A stretch of DNA of 64,000 nucleotides, taken from the NCBI GenBank assembly GCA_034401795.1, contig CM067369.1, positions 93,747,712-93,811,711 of the forward strand. Direction: 5' to 3'. Source of the DNA: Chaetoderma sp. LZ-2023a (lineage: Eukaryota; Mollusca; Caudofoveata; Chaetodermatida; Chaetodermatidae). The translations under genes and the position numbers were made by a program. The notes beneath the pieces are model-generated. The model was not told the DNA's origin and did not search any database. It saw nothing but the letters and a program-made list of their open reading frames with translations. Positions 10,094 to 22,800 of this stretch are shown one piece after another; position 1 is the first letter of the stretch, and every line of letters begins with the position of its first letter.

Positions 10094-13000
10094 CTAAAGT
10101 TCAATGTGCGAATTTATACATTGCCCCTCGCATTTGCAGTGTATGCTGCATGGAATTCCTCTCTTGGCACAAGTACAAGATACACAACGCTCGCTCTTAC
10201 AGGAGCATCTGATCTCTGCCAATATATCTGCTGGTGCTGCTGCTTTATCAGTGATTACCGGCACTACGACACCACCTTCAATCTTGTATCCGAACTCTTC
10301 CTTTTGGAGAATCGTTTGAAGATGATGCCATGTGCCTACTTGGTGATGTACACGTAGCGAGTGATAGTACATAGCTCTGCTGGTAGGTGGCATTCTCTCA
10401 AAAGGTACATATTTGGATGCTACCACATTTAAATAGCGCAGTTCATCGAGTCCTTCAGCATTGGTTCCCCATATGTACAAATTCTTTGCAAAGTTTTCTC
10501 CTACCTTTAGAAGCACTTCATTAGGTGTTTCTGTGTCACCAAAGACCAGCGCATCTGCGCATAACTGCTGTGATGACTGGAGCAATTTCATGAGCTTCAG
10601 TTTCCCCACGCCATACATTCCAGATGTTGTATCACAGCCTGACATAGCATGAGCAAATGGCAAACACATATACATCTCTCTCCCTAACACCTCCTTTGCA
10701 ACTTCAATGGCAATGGTATGTTGTCTGGTCTGCATATAAACATGTTTCCCATAATTTGTGTGTTGGATCAACATTATCAGAATTTCTGTATCATCAACAA
10801 CAACAACAACAACAAGAATATTTTCATATGTTTTTGCCAATTCCATTGTCTTCTTAACTATGTAGACATCAGCAACACCCTCTTCACCAGCATGCTCTAC
10901 ATGGATGCCTGCCTTCTGAAGGTGCTGAGATAATAATTTGATCAAACCCAGCTTGTTCTTTTTGTTTCCAAGAAATGCCTTCTTGTCTCCAGGTATTGGT
11001 GTTTTCATCTCCACAACAACATCTGGGGAACATTTTCTCCTTTCGCCGTCGCTTTGTTCCTGATCTTTTGTTGTTGCCACTTCATAGCTGTCAAACTCTA
11101 CACAAAGAGGAAGACCATATGAAGAATGGGAGACAACAGAGGACACATATGCATCACAAACATCCTCCATAGTGCCAGTCTTGGCCCAAACCAGTTTGTG
11201 CAAAAGAGCACATCCATCAAGCACTTTAGCTGCTGGTCCAACTGTCTCTGATGTGATTTCTGTATCCATCTCAAGCATACATTTAGCCGGATCCGCCTTA
11301 TTTGCTTTCCTCATACTCCCGTCATCTTCGAACAGTGCAGGCGATACAGTTGCAAGTTCATGTGAAAACACACTTTTGTCAGGAGGGCAACCATTGACAT
11401 ATGACATGGACACAAATCGATGGTACAGCGCCTGTGATGACATTCGGACTTCATCACCAGATATTTTGAGGGGCTTTCGCACGGCAGCAAATGTTTTAGC
11501 TTGTTCTACCCTCTTAAACTTTACACCGCCAAATTTCTTCTCATTCAGTTTTTCTTGGATTGTGGTCCCAATTTGTAGGGCATTATCTACATTGACGCGC
11601 TCATCAGCTACTACTCCAGTTGCAATGTTCCTTAGCTCACTGTCTTGGCCAGATCTGAATGGGTTGTTCCTTAAAAGGAATTGCTTGAAGGTTTCCATGT
11701 CTTCCAAATCCTTTCTAATGTTTCCTGGATGCATCTCTTTATGTTGTTCTGACCAGGACCCAGTAAACTTACTGGCAAGGCAACGTAGAGCATCAGTGTA
11801 CATAGCAACAACATGTGCAGTGAGTAACCAAATGTTTCTTGCAGAGTCTTTGTGGGTAATATTGATGAGTCCACCTACAGTCTTCCCTGATCTCATCAGT
11901 GATTGTTCTATGGTCATATCTGACCAGGTTCCACTCCAGAATCGGGGTTTCTTCCTTCTTATCGCAAATTCTCCATTTTGTATTGGTTCTTCCAAACATT
12001 CACATAAATTCTGACAATCTTGAAGATACAACTGGCAACATTTTGCATAGTTGTTGTGACCTGCATCTGCTAGGAAAGGTAACATTCTCTCTATAGCCAA
12101 AAGATGTAACTTCCAGCAACCCGTTCTTTCAGCTCTAATGAAAAGCATTGTAATTTCAACCATGCCCATAAACATTAGCCATAGCTTTGTCGTTCAGTTG
12201 GATTCGTGAGATTCTTTTTTTCTAATCACTTCTTCATGCAGCTGAATCAGATCTTTATTTGCAGTTATTTCATCAAAGCAGATTTCACCAGCTAATACGG
12301 AGCTGTAGAATGTTTTCAAACGTGACAAAATGTTATCACTTTCCACAGGTTCCTCATTAACAGTATATTGATCTTCACAACCACTACCTGACATAGGAGT
12401 TGTTTGGAAATTGCTTTCACTATTCTGATTTCTATTTGACATATTAACCTGATGATGATCATCATCATTGTTAGTCATGCCCATACAATCTGATGCTTCA
12501 TTATCAGTGTCCATACGGCAGTCTACATCTACATTCTGAACACCACTGCTCGATTGTTCTGCTAGTTCTTCTGACAAGTCAGTGTCCACAGCATCGCTAA
12601 CTTCAGGCTCAAACAATAATAGATGAAGTGCTGCATTTGTTAAAAGGCATGCTCTTAGCGTCTTAGTATAAGATTTGCCCTCCATCATTTTAGGTAAGGA
12701 GTTTTTGGCATACACTGTACCCCACTACTCTTCAATACCACTGTCCTCCATTAGTTTACACCCTGCACCAACGAAAGACATAAGTAAATGGAATCCTCCC
12801 AGCCACAAGAACATGTTCTTAAATTCATTCTGATTGTCTTGCTTGATTTTGCAAGCACTCATATACAATGGTTGGTCAAAGATAAGTGTTACACAGCACA
12901 TTCTGACTTTCATAGCATGCTGTTTCACATATACCATAGTACTATAAACAGCTTCATCTGTTAAAGGGTTCAAAGGTACCATAGTGTTGAACACCACATT

Positions 13001-14737
13001 TGTGCAGCAGTACTCTCCTTTGCTTATGTCGGACATGAACCCCTGCCAGGTTGGTGGACTCAGTGAAAGCCTACTCGATAACAGCCACAGGGTATCCATT
13101 ATTTTGACATTTACGTGTGGAAATGTCTGTAGTGCTAAGAGTTCCTATCTTAACATCAGACATGCATGATTTCAAAGGACGCTTGTGGCATTTGATGATT
13201 GAACTGAAGTTCCCATCTTGCATTATATCTGCTGAAGAAGGATTCTGTCTAACAACTGGTTCCAGTGTACGCTCACATGAAGTCTCAGTTTGACATGCAA
13301 TTATACCCATTACATGTGTGGTATCATGCCCTGATTTGGTATCTTCATTATAGTCAAAGTTGTCAGCTACCCACTGACAGAAACCGCCCCTTTGCTGACT
13401 TCAACTAAACCGGATATTAATGAATCCAGTCGCTTTCCAACAGCTGCACTCTTTTCAAACTGCAGAATCTGAGTATATGATATACATAGACCTAAGGATG
13501 ACAGAACATCAATGAGCACCCTTGATCGTGTTGTCTGCTTGATAAAGAGGCCAACTGATAACATAAGAGGTGATATGTATGATTGTTGGCCTGTTGCCTG
13601 CATGAGGATGTGGCACAATGAAGTTATCAGAAGTTGCTTCTTCATGTTGGCTGATTCACTTCTTGATTCTGAGAAAAGGTTAGCAACAAGGGTGTGGAGT
13701 GAGTCTGGAATGGACTTTTCTAATTCTCTCAATTCAAATTCTGATGGACTTGGATAAGTGTCATTATCAGGTTCTATATTCAAGATATCTTCTCTAATTT
13801 TTGCACCTATCAGTTTTGTCTGTTTTAGGGTTTCTTCACTGTCTCCTAGGTTGTCTGCATCAATATATGACTGATGTAAAATGTTATCTGCAGCAGCTCT
13901 GAATGTAAGTATGTTAATTTTCCCTTCATTTTGCGCAACGCATACACATTCACCAAACTGCTTCACAAGGCGACGTTTCAGATGCTTCTCTGTGTATGGC
14001 GGAACACCTTCTGGCAAGTATGTTGCGAGCTGATCTCTCAGATCCTGAAGGGAGAATTGACCCTGCATTTGCTCTGTTTGTTGTAACCAGTAACACAACT
14101 TGTTGAAAGCACAATCATTAATTGTGTCAAGGTTTCTAGAATTGCCACATGTTATGTCAACACAATTTTTGCACCCTGGAACACCTTTTCCTAGCAAAAA
14201 TAAGGTCATACAAGTTCGGTGATAATGAGCCTCTACTGCACGGAGATCTCCCGAAAAATGTATTCGTGCTTTTACATTTACTGCTAGATTGTCGTGGCTA
14301 TTGTCACATTTTTTCATTAGTGACTCTTGGATGAGACTTCTTTTTTCTTTGCTTGATACAATCTCCACACTAGACATCTGAGATGCTCGGTCTGGATGGC
14401 GCTTGACATCATCAAAGTCAAGTTCCTTTGTACATATCAAGCAATGTGTTGGATAATCAAAAGGTTTGCTTTTCGTTTTCAAGCGTGGTGTAACACCAGA
14501 ACAATCTGGATCACTGGAAGTTCTATTTGGTTGTTTTCCTTTTGAATAATTTTTATAGCAATTTTCATGAACATATCTCTTCTCAGTGGAAGATGTTTTC
14601 AAATGTATGTCATCACCTCGTTTCAATGAAACTTCATTTAGGGTTTGTGTCCCTTTAGCACCAAGTTCTCCTCCATTGACATGTATCTGTACATCTACAT
14701 CGCAAATGATACAGGGCGTGTTCAGCCCGGCCATCAC
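10094..14737 (-). pseudogene. Broken ~1,550-codon gene: zinc modules, FEN1/PIN-like nuclease, CXC domain
   Basis: Read from 14737 downwards. Residues 1-200 hold two Cys/His modules (CIICDVD...VHENCYKNY; CLICTKEL...AHYHRTCM). The middle (DQPLYMSACKI, LGGFHLLMSFVG) is not assignable. The last ~690 codons show VLDGCALLHK, VEFDSYE...TTKD...RRK, HAGEEGVADVYIV, DDTEILIMLI and GCDTTSGMYGVGK. Their order and spacing recall the acidic motifs of the PIN/FEN1 fold (DG, FDG, GEAD, DTD, GCD with helix-two-turn-helix). The end, CSCKSERCVSC...CSIHCKCEGQC, resembles a CXC domain. It is broken by frameshifts near 13383 and 13100 and by in-frame stops TAG at 12725-12727 and TGA at 12194-12196. The same architecture recurs, as I recall, among uncharacterised invertebrate proteins. 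The nuclease reading is inference. Confidence 0.75.
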
Positions 14738-14739
14738 TG

Positions 14740-15574
14740 TTTAGCCCGCACAAGCTTCACATTCAAATTAGCAAGCCAAAGCGGGTGAATAGAAAATAAC
14801 ACACAGGCTATAAGATCAACAATGCGAGAATGAAAAGAAATCAAAGGTCATACAGTGTAAATCGTGAAATTGGAGAAAGTATGAGCATGAAAAAAGAACA
14901 AGTGCAATCTGTGCTTGATCCGAGCAAAATCCGAGTTTAACTTCGTCTCGCAACTAGACAGCACGGACAATAATACCGAAATATATCAAACATGCAATAT
15001 AAACATGAGGGAAAGGAAAGGGATATTAAATCAGGCGCAACCTGGGGTTCATATGGCATATATTCAACTTTTACTATGTCTAACAAGCAGACGACAAACA
15101 AATTCAACCGTATAAAATATGTGGTTTATATAATTTACTTAAATTGCCGATTTCTAAAATTACCCCGGAACCTATATTTCTCAAACGATATGTATTTAAC
15201 AATATGCTAGAAAAGGGTGCAGAAAGTTATCCACTATGACCGTGGCATTTGACCGTTTGACTCCAAATTTTGGAGACATGAATATGACTATGTGGACAAC
15301 AATCAAGCAATGATTCATCGAGGTATTCCCAGTGAGACGTGAGTAAGCAAATTTTGAAAAATGCTGCCAAAAATGCTTCAAAAAGAGATTTTAGGTCGCT
15401 GTGACCTTGACCTTTGGCCTTTTCACGAAAAATGTGGCACATATGTTCGGAACATAACTGCTAACCTCCCACCAAATTTGGTTAAGATACTAGCAGTAGA
15501 ACCAGAGTTATTAAAAGAATAGCTTATGCACCAACAAAAATCTAGAGGTCACCTCTCTGACCTTGAAATAACCT
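14740..15574. other. 5' region of the 6.2-kb element
   Basis: About 830 bases between the gene start and the right terminal repeat, without a credible open frame. It should contain the promoter. An in-frame TAA lies just upstream of the ATG at 14737, supporting that start. Confidence 0.5.
15402..15419 (-). promoter_or_regulatory. Nuclear-receptor-type sites (TCAAGGTCA)
   Basis: The minus strand reads GGCCAAAGGTCAAGGTCA: two AGGTCA half-sites abutting, containing TCAAGGTCA, the monomer site of ERR/FTZ-F1-type receptors. A further TCAAGGTCAG lies at 15558-15567. They sit in the presumed 5' region of the element's gene. Function is not shown. Confidence 0.35.
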
Positions 15575-15709
15575 ACTTTCCCCATGTGGGAATCGTGGGG
15601 AATTTTTCTGCAGGCACTATGGTATATATAGGCAACTTTGAAACATAAATTTGCTTGTTACTTAAAATGTCCGGGTTCGACCAAAATCATGTCAATTCTT
15701 ACTGGACTA
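15575..15709. repeat. Right terminal inverted repeat of the 6.2-kb element
   Basis: The reverse complement starts TAGTCCAGTAAGAATTGACA and continues through ACCCGGACATTTTAAGTAAC to an AAAATTCCCCACGA block, paralleling the left end at 9517-9640. Confidence 0.75.
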
Positions 15710-16308
15710 TACTGATCCGATTGGCCTAAAATACCAACACAAGAGGTTCTTGCGGTTTAGTTCAAGTTCAGGTTCAAGATTATTTATTGGCGGTGGACCC
15801 CTACATATAACATATAACAACAATATAGGACATGAGAATACTGAATAGATAAGGTTAACATGTTATAGTCCTATATATACATATAGTTAACTGTCTCGCT
15901 GCCAAGCTTCTGCAGTCTACATTTTCCATGGAGCCTAACTCAGGGTATGCTGAGTACCTCTAAAAAAATTAATTTGACCGAACGTTGTCGGTGGCTAAGC
16001 CACAACCAACTTTCAGTCAAATTTTTCTAAAATACTCAGCCAATCCAGAGTCATTGCCAATTGGAATTATTGTCCGTTTCCAGCAGTCCAACAGTTAATA
16101 GACGTATGACAATTTACATTTTTACAGGGAAAGACATGATAGAGGGATGTGTGCTTATCTTGCTTAAGTTAATAATTCTATATTACATATTCTTATTATC
16201 AATGACAAAGTATTAATTTATTTTTTATTTTTTTAGGCTGTGATGGTAGAGGTAGTTGTTTGGTAGTTACCATTATGACAGATATTCTTATTCTTAATAT
16301 TACTATTA

Positions 16309-16309
16309 A

Positions 16310-16376
<67 letters not shown>
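16309..16376. repeat. (TTA)n microsatellite in LINE 3' region
   Basis: About 22 uninterrupted TTA units lying 3' of the LINE gene. Confidence 0.97.
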
Positions 16377-16439
16377 TGTTCTGGCGACTGGGTGCAAGTA
16401 TGAGAATAGCATGCCATGATGGTGAGTGTTTTCCAGAGT

Positions 16440-19400
16440 CTAGTAGGTTTCTATAATCTTCTTTTTGATATTCTGCTTAAAGTACTGTAGCTTTATGATG
16501 TCTGTGCGTGTGCTTGTGTCTGTATTATTCCATAACTGAATTGCTTTGTATGAGGGGTTTTGTTGTGCTGCTTTTGTTTGGTGGTGTGTTGAATGGAGGT
16601 TATTTCTTGTTCTTGTGTTGTGAGAATGCAATTGTGTATTGAGCATAAAAATGTTAGATAAGGATGAGGGTAAGTTGCCATTGTGGAAGTCCCTTAAGAT
16701 TGTGCATAGTTGGAGCCCTCCTATGTCCTCAAGTGTTAAGACCTTTTCTGATTTAAAGATATCCTGGCCACCTGCTGTTTGTGAAAATAGTTTAATAGAT
16801 TGCTTTTGCAGAGATTTTAGTTTTTTTAGTCTAGCTTGAGATGTATTAGTCCAGATAGCATTGCAGTAGGTGATGTGAGGAAGTATCATTGTGCAGTACA
16901 GGTTTTTTTTAATAATATTAGGTGTTAGATAGGGTTTTAGTCTGCGAATGATGCCAATGCTTTTTGCTACCCTGGTAGTAATAATTTCAATATGCTTCTC
17001 CCATGTTAAATTTTTCTCCAGATATACTCCTAAAAACTTAGCATATGGTGCTTCTTGAATTATCTGGTTGTCGATATAGAGGTTTGGGAGAGCTATTTCT
17101 TTTAGTTTCTTAGATTTTGTGAATAGTATATAATTAGTTTTTGATACATTTAAGGACAATTTGTTTACTTTAAACCAGTCTATTAATTTCGCCATTTCAT
17201 TATTAACATTTTTGTATAGAATTTCTATATCCTTATGGCTGCAGAAAGCATTTGTGTCATCTGCAAAAAGTATTAGTGAGAGATGTTTGCAGACTTTGGG
17301 TATGTCATTCATATATAGGAGAAACAGCAGGGGCCCAAGAACTGAACCTTGGGGAACACCACAAACTATATTTTTGTATTCAGAGATAGCCCCATTCAAT
17401 TGTACACACTGTTCCCTATTTGACAGGTAACTCTGTATCCAGTTCAATGCAGTACCTCTTATTCCATAGTATGCAAGCTTTTGCAGTAGAGTTGTATGGT
17501 CAATTGTATCGAAGGCTTTGGAAAGATCCAAGAATACACCTAGCGTACGTTCATTATTCTCAAGGGAGGTTGATAATTTGTCTATCATATCTACAATGGC
17601 AAGCATAGTAGAGTGTTTTTCTCTGAAACCATATTGAGAAGGACATATGATTGAGTTTTTGTTTAGATATTTAGTAATTCTACTAAAATACAGCTTTTCT
17701 AAGAGTTTTGAGAAAAGTGGAAGTACCGAGACTGGCCGATAATTAGTAAAGTCAGATACATCTTTAGCTTTGTATATGGGTGTCACACGTGCAACCTTTA
17801 ATCTTGATGGAAATACTCCCTGTGTAAGTGAGAGATTACAGATATGGTCCAACGGTGTTAGTATTTCTGTTACACAGTGTTTAAAAAATGTCCATTTGAA
17901 ATTATCGATTCCAGCACTTTTAGCTGTGTTAATTTGCATTAGTATTTTGTAGATTTCGTGAGTATCTGTTGGATTTAGGAAAATAGAGTGTTGATAACTA
18001 CCTGTTAGAAAGTCCTTTATATGTATGTTCGAGCTGGGTTGAATTTTTTGTGATAAATTAGGACCAATGTTAGTAAAATACTCATTAAATTTGTCTGCTA
18101 TTTCTTTTTTGTCGTTAATGACTCTATTATTATAAATAAACCGTGATGCTTCAGTATTGTTTTTTTCCTTATTTAGTAATGATTTAATCAGTTTCCATGT
18201 TTCCTTTATATTATCTTTTTGTTCATCAAATTTATTATGAAAATAATTTATTTTTGCTGTCCTAATTATCTGATTTAGCCTGTTTCTATATTTCCTGAAC
18301 TGTGAGTCATTATACTTTGTCGGATATTTAATAAAATTCAGATATAACTTGTTTTTCTTGTGACAGGCAGCTATCACTCCTCTTGTAATCCAGGGTTTAG
18401 TAGGATTTTGTTTAAATTTCTTAATATTTTTAAGTGGAAAGGCGGATTCATAGATGTTAGAGCATATAGTGTGGAAGGTGTCGTAGGCATCTTCACATGA
18501 CTGTGATTCAATTACCTGGTTCCAGTTTATGTTAGCCATATTGTTTTTGAACATTTCTATATTTTCCTTTTTGAAGTCTCTACAAGTTACTGCTTCTTTT
18601 ACAAATGATTTTCCTTTTTTGTTTTCTTTTTCTATATAGAAAATAGGTAAATGGCCTGAAATATCTACAACAAAGATACCTGTTTGATTCTTGGCACTTA
18701 CAGCATTATTCGAGATGATGTTGTCAATAACAGTAGCCGAGAATTCTGTAATTCTTGTTGGTTTCGTTATAAATGGATAAAAGCCAGATACTTTTAATAA
18801 ATTTAATAGGTCTTGAGTGTAGAAGCTATGTTGTTTTAACAAATCAATATTAAAGTCACCTAATATATAAGCAGATTTCTTTTCATTTTGTATGGTATTT
18901 AGAATTTTTTCGAATGATTTCATAAATTTGTCGTTGTCACTTCCAGGAGGTCTGTATGTGACACCGACAAGTTTATTTTTAGTTTTTTCATTGGGAATTT
19001 CAATAAAAATAGTTTCAATAAATTCTTCATTCATTGACAGGTCATCTCTCAAATTATACTGTAAACTGTCCTTTATGTAGATGCCTACACCACCACCTTT
19101 TTTAGTTGGCCTGTGTTTTTCAATGAATTTGTAATTTTGAATATTAATTAAGTCCAGTGGTGAGTCAGGTTTCAACCATGTCTCGGTAATTCCTATGACG
19201 CTAAATGCATGTGAGCTGGAATCCATAAAGTTATTAAATTTATCAAATTTTTTTAGCGGCGATCTAATGTTAATATGAATCATTGAAAAGGTGATAACAT
19301 CAGTACTCTTGATAATATTATCATTAAATTCTTTCTGAAGTATATAGTCACAGAGTGGAAAATTCATACCTTCATTATCAATATCTGTTTCAGAGAAATT

Positions 19401-19730
19401 TGTGTATTCATTGCCCTGGTTAGAAGTATTTAGCTTGAATGGGTTTACAAGTATGTTTGCATTTATATATGTACTGTAGTCATATTTGGCACCTAGGATA
19501 TTAAGCAGAAATTCGGTATCGTTTTCATAGTGATTAAAAGGAATATTAGTTTGGTTACATTGAAAACATCACCATGGCTCATCAGAACTCTGGAGTTCTT
19601 CATAATCTGTGATAGTTAGCCCGTGGGAGCATCTTAAATGCACCCAATCACCACAACAGTCACATAGAATTGCATGCTGATTAGATTTGACAGGTTTGTT
19701 GCAGGATAAGCACGGGAACCGGACATGCAT
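16440..19730 (-). pseudogene. LINE polyprotein: PHD finger, AP endonuclease, reverse transcriptase (one stop)
   Basis: From ATG at 19730 the frame runs through a PHD-type finger (CLSC...CDCC...HLRC...CFQC), interrupted by a single TGA at 19571-19569 after 'DEPW'. It is then open for 975 codons from ATG 19367. The endonuclease shows IHINIRSP, ITETWL, YRPPGSDN and LGDFNIDL. The polymerase shows YRPVSVLP, FLDLSKAFDTIDH (motif A), GVPQGSVLGPLLFLLY (motif B) and LILFADDTNAF (catalytic ADD). About 1,096 codons in all. Apart from the TGA all catalytic motifs are present, so this copy is young. If translation starts at 19367, only the PHD finger is lost. Confidence 0.9.
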
Positions 19731-19847
19731 GGACAGCAAAAAATGGGGTGGCTAAAGGCTATTGCTGGCTACTGTGATGGAGAGATAGTGTTTATCTAAT
19801 AAAATGAGATTATATATAATGTTAATGGATTAGATGGACATAGTTAT

Positions 19848-22800
19848 GATATTGTCTGACAGTAAGAGAAGATCTATTGTTGGAGTTTGATAGATCACAA
19901 GTAAAGCGAGGCGACATATATGGGTAGCGGTGAGCATTTATGTAACCATAAGTTATGCCAGTTAGGCCATAGACAGATATGAGCGAAGGTAAGGCCAGGT
20001 GACATGTATTTTCGGAGAGTGACGAGTATTCAGATCACAGGTTAGACAAGCCTATAGGCATTGGGATCGTAGCTACATTTATGGATACTCACGTAACAAT
20101 CACTTAAGTCATTGAAGATAGAACAGCTTAGCCCTTACATTGAGAAGTTTCAAAGAAAGTAGAATCTTTGTGATAGCGAACGTATACTGTTGTGTCTTTT
20201 GAAGTCAACCTGACTGGGAACCATTGCTGCCTAAGACAGCAATGGCTTCCAGACAAATTTAACCGAAAATATTCAACAATTTACCAAAGTGGTGACGTTG
20301 AAAATGAGATATATGGGAAGTTCATCGTTGAAAGTGTTGGGTAACGGTTTCAGGCATATAAGCATTGTTGTTACTTCACCTACTTAGGTAATTGGTAGAA
20401 CAGACAGATATACATTTGGACTACATTTAGCATATACAATATAACAGTATGTACAACACCACTTACCAAAACAGACAGACAACAGATAACACATAGTGGT
20501 TTGTGTACTAAATATTACCGTGTTGAGGATTTGCTTGGTGTCACAGTTTGCCAACTATTCTATGTGGATTCAAGTGATATCATCAGCTCTAGAATAATAA
20601 TGTGAAAGATTAGAACATTACATACATTTAACCCTTTCACGACAGGCCAGCCTCTGCAGTGGCCTTGAGGAACTTCAATTTTTTCCAGACCAAGAGAATG
20701 CCATTTTTGAAATGTTAACACTAGAATGACTGACTCGATAGCGGAGCCCTTCATTCAAGTGGTAAACCCTGGAAAAATAATCTCTTGGCTTGCAAAGGGC
20801 ATTCAGGATATTTTTATTTTCTTGACCATATTAGCCATTACAGGGTTAAATAAATACATATGCATCCATACATACCATTTATACACACTTGGAAACACAT
20901 AGTCATGATATTGTCTAGCAGTAAGAGACGATCTATTATTGGAGTTTGATCACAAGTAAAGCGAGGCGACATAATTTTTATATGGGTAGCGGTGAGCATT
21001 TATACAACCATACATTATGTCAGTTACGTCATGGGCAGATATGAGCGAAGGTAAGGCCAGGTGACATGTATCTTCGGAGTTTGACAAGCATTCAAATCAC
21101 GAGTTAGACAAGCAGATAGGCATTGTGAATGTAACTTCATTTATCGATATTCAGGTAACAATCATTTGGGTCATTGAAGCTAGAACAGCTTAACCATTGC
21201 ATTGAGAAGTTTCAGAAAAAGTAAAATCTTTGTGTTATCGGACATATACTGTTGTGTCTTTTGAGATCAACCTGACTGGGAACCATTGCTGCCTAAGACT
21301 GCAATGGTTTCCAGACAGATTTAACTGATAATATTCAGCAGTTTTCCGAAGTGGTGACGTTGAAACTGAGATATATGGGTAGTTCATTGGTGAAAGTGTT
21401 GGGTAATGGTTTCAGGCATTTAAACATTATTGTTACTTCACGTACTTAGGTAATCGGTAGGACAGACAAATATACATTTGGACTACATTTAGCACATACA
21501 GTTTAACAGTATGTACAACACCATTTACCAAAGCAGACAGACAACAGATAACACATAGTGGTTTGTGTACTATATATTACTGTGTTGAAGATTTGCCTGG
21601 TGTCACAATTTGCAAACTATTCTGTGTGGCTTCAAGTGTTATCATCATCTGTAAAATAATAATATGAAAAATTAGAATATTATATACATTTAACCCTTTC
21701 GCGACAGGCCAGCCTCTGCCGAGCCCTTCATTCAAGTGGTAAACCCTGGAAAAAATAATCTTCTCTTGGCTTGCAAAGGGCATTCAGGATATTTTGATTT
21801 TGTTGACCAGATTACAGGGTTAAATAGATATATGTGCGTCTATACATACTCTTTATACATATTTGGGAACACATAGTCTTGATACTGTCCAACAGTAAGA
21901 GAAAATTTGTTGTATATTATATACATTTAATCCTTACACGACAGGCCGGCCTCTTCAGTAGCCTTGGGGGGACCTACATTTTTCCCAGACCAGGAGAGTA
22001 GCATCTTTGAGATTTTAACACTGGAATGACTGGCTCAGTAGTCGAGCCTTTCATTCCAGGGGTAAACCCTGAAAAATAATCTTATCTTGGCTTGCCAAAG
22101 GGCATTCAGGATATTTTGATTTTATTGACCAGATTAGGGTTAAATAGATATATGTGCATCTATACATACTATTTATACACATATGAAAACACATAGTCTT
22201 GATATTGTCCAACAGTAAGAGAAAATCTATTGTTGGAGTTTGATAGATCACAAGTAAAGCGAGGCGACATATATGGGTAATGGTGAGCATTTATATAACC
22301 ATATGACGAGTATTAAGATCATGGGTTAGACAAGCATATAGGGATTGGGATCGTAATTACATTTATGGATATTCAGACAACAATCATTTAAGTCATTGAG
22401 GCTAGAACAGCTTAACCCCTTCCTTGAGAAGTTCCAGAAAAAGTTGAATCTTTGTGATATCGAACGTATACTGTTGTCTTTTGAAATCAACCTGACTGGG
22501 AATCATTGCTGCCTAAGACAGCAATGGCTTCCAGACAAATTTAAACGTTGAAAATGAGATATATGGGGAGATCATCATTGAAAGTGTTGGGTATCGGTTT
22601 CAGGCATATAAACATTATTATTACTCCCCATACTTAGGTAATTGGGAGGACAGACAATTAGACATTTGGACTACTTTTAGCACATACAATTTAATAGTAT
22701 GTACAGCACCACTTACCAAAGCAGACAGACAACAGATAACACATAGTGGTTTGTGTACTATATATTACCGTGTTGACCATTTTCCTGGTGTCACAATTTT

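Larger units (their letters stand above)
9517..15709 (-). mobile_element. 6.2-kb TIR-bounded element with FEN1-like gene
   Basis: Left and right ends are imperfect inverted repeats of about 130 bp. Both begin TAGTCCAGTAAGAA, share ACCCGGACATTTTAAGTAACAA, and end near a small AATTCCCCA...TGGGG palindrome. TAC occurs directly outside both ends (9514-9516 and 15710-15712), compatible with a 3-bp target duplication. The interior holds one decayed minus-strand gene (10094-14737) and a duplicated 184-bp subterminal repeat. I do not recognise the ends as those of a named transposon superfamily. A host gene trapped between repeats is the alternative, but the symmetric ends argue for a mobile unit. 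Confidence 0.7.
15755..19800 (-). mobile_element. CR1/L2/Jockey-group LINE, nearly complete
   Basis: Contains the long polymerase gene (16440-19730), a ~680-base 3' region with a TTA microsatellite (16309-16376), and a 3' end made of short CTTGAAC/CTTGAAC-like units after AATAAATAAT near 15765-15785. Such simple repeats terminate many CR1/L2-like elements. The 5' boundary near 19.8 kb is approximate; no separate ORF1 (gag) is visible. Confidence 0.8.

Noticed and set aside
11172-12014. 280-codon plus-strand frame
   Set aside because: It is antisense to the conserved C-terminal part of the FEN1-like gene, with no recognisable motifs.
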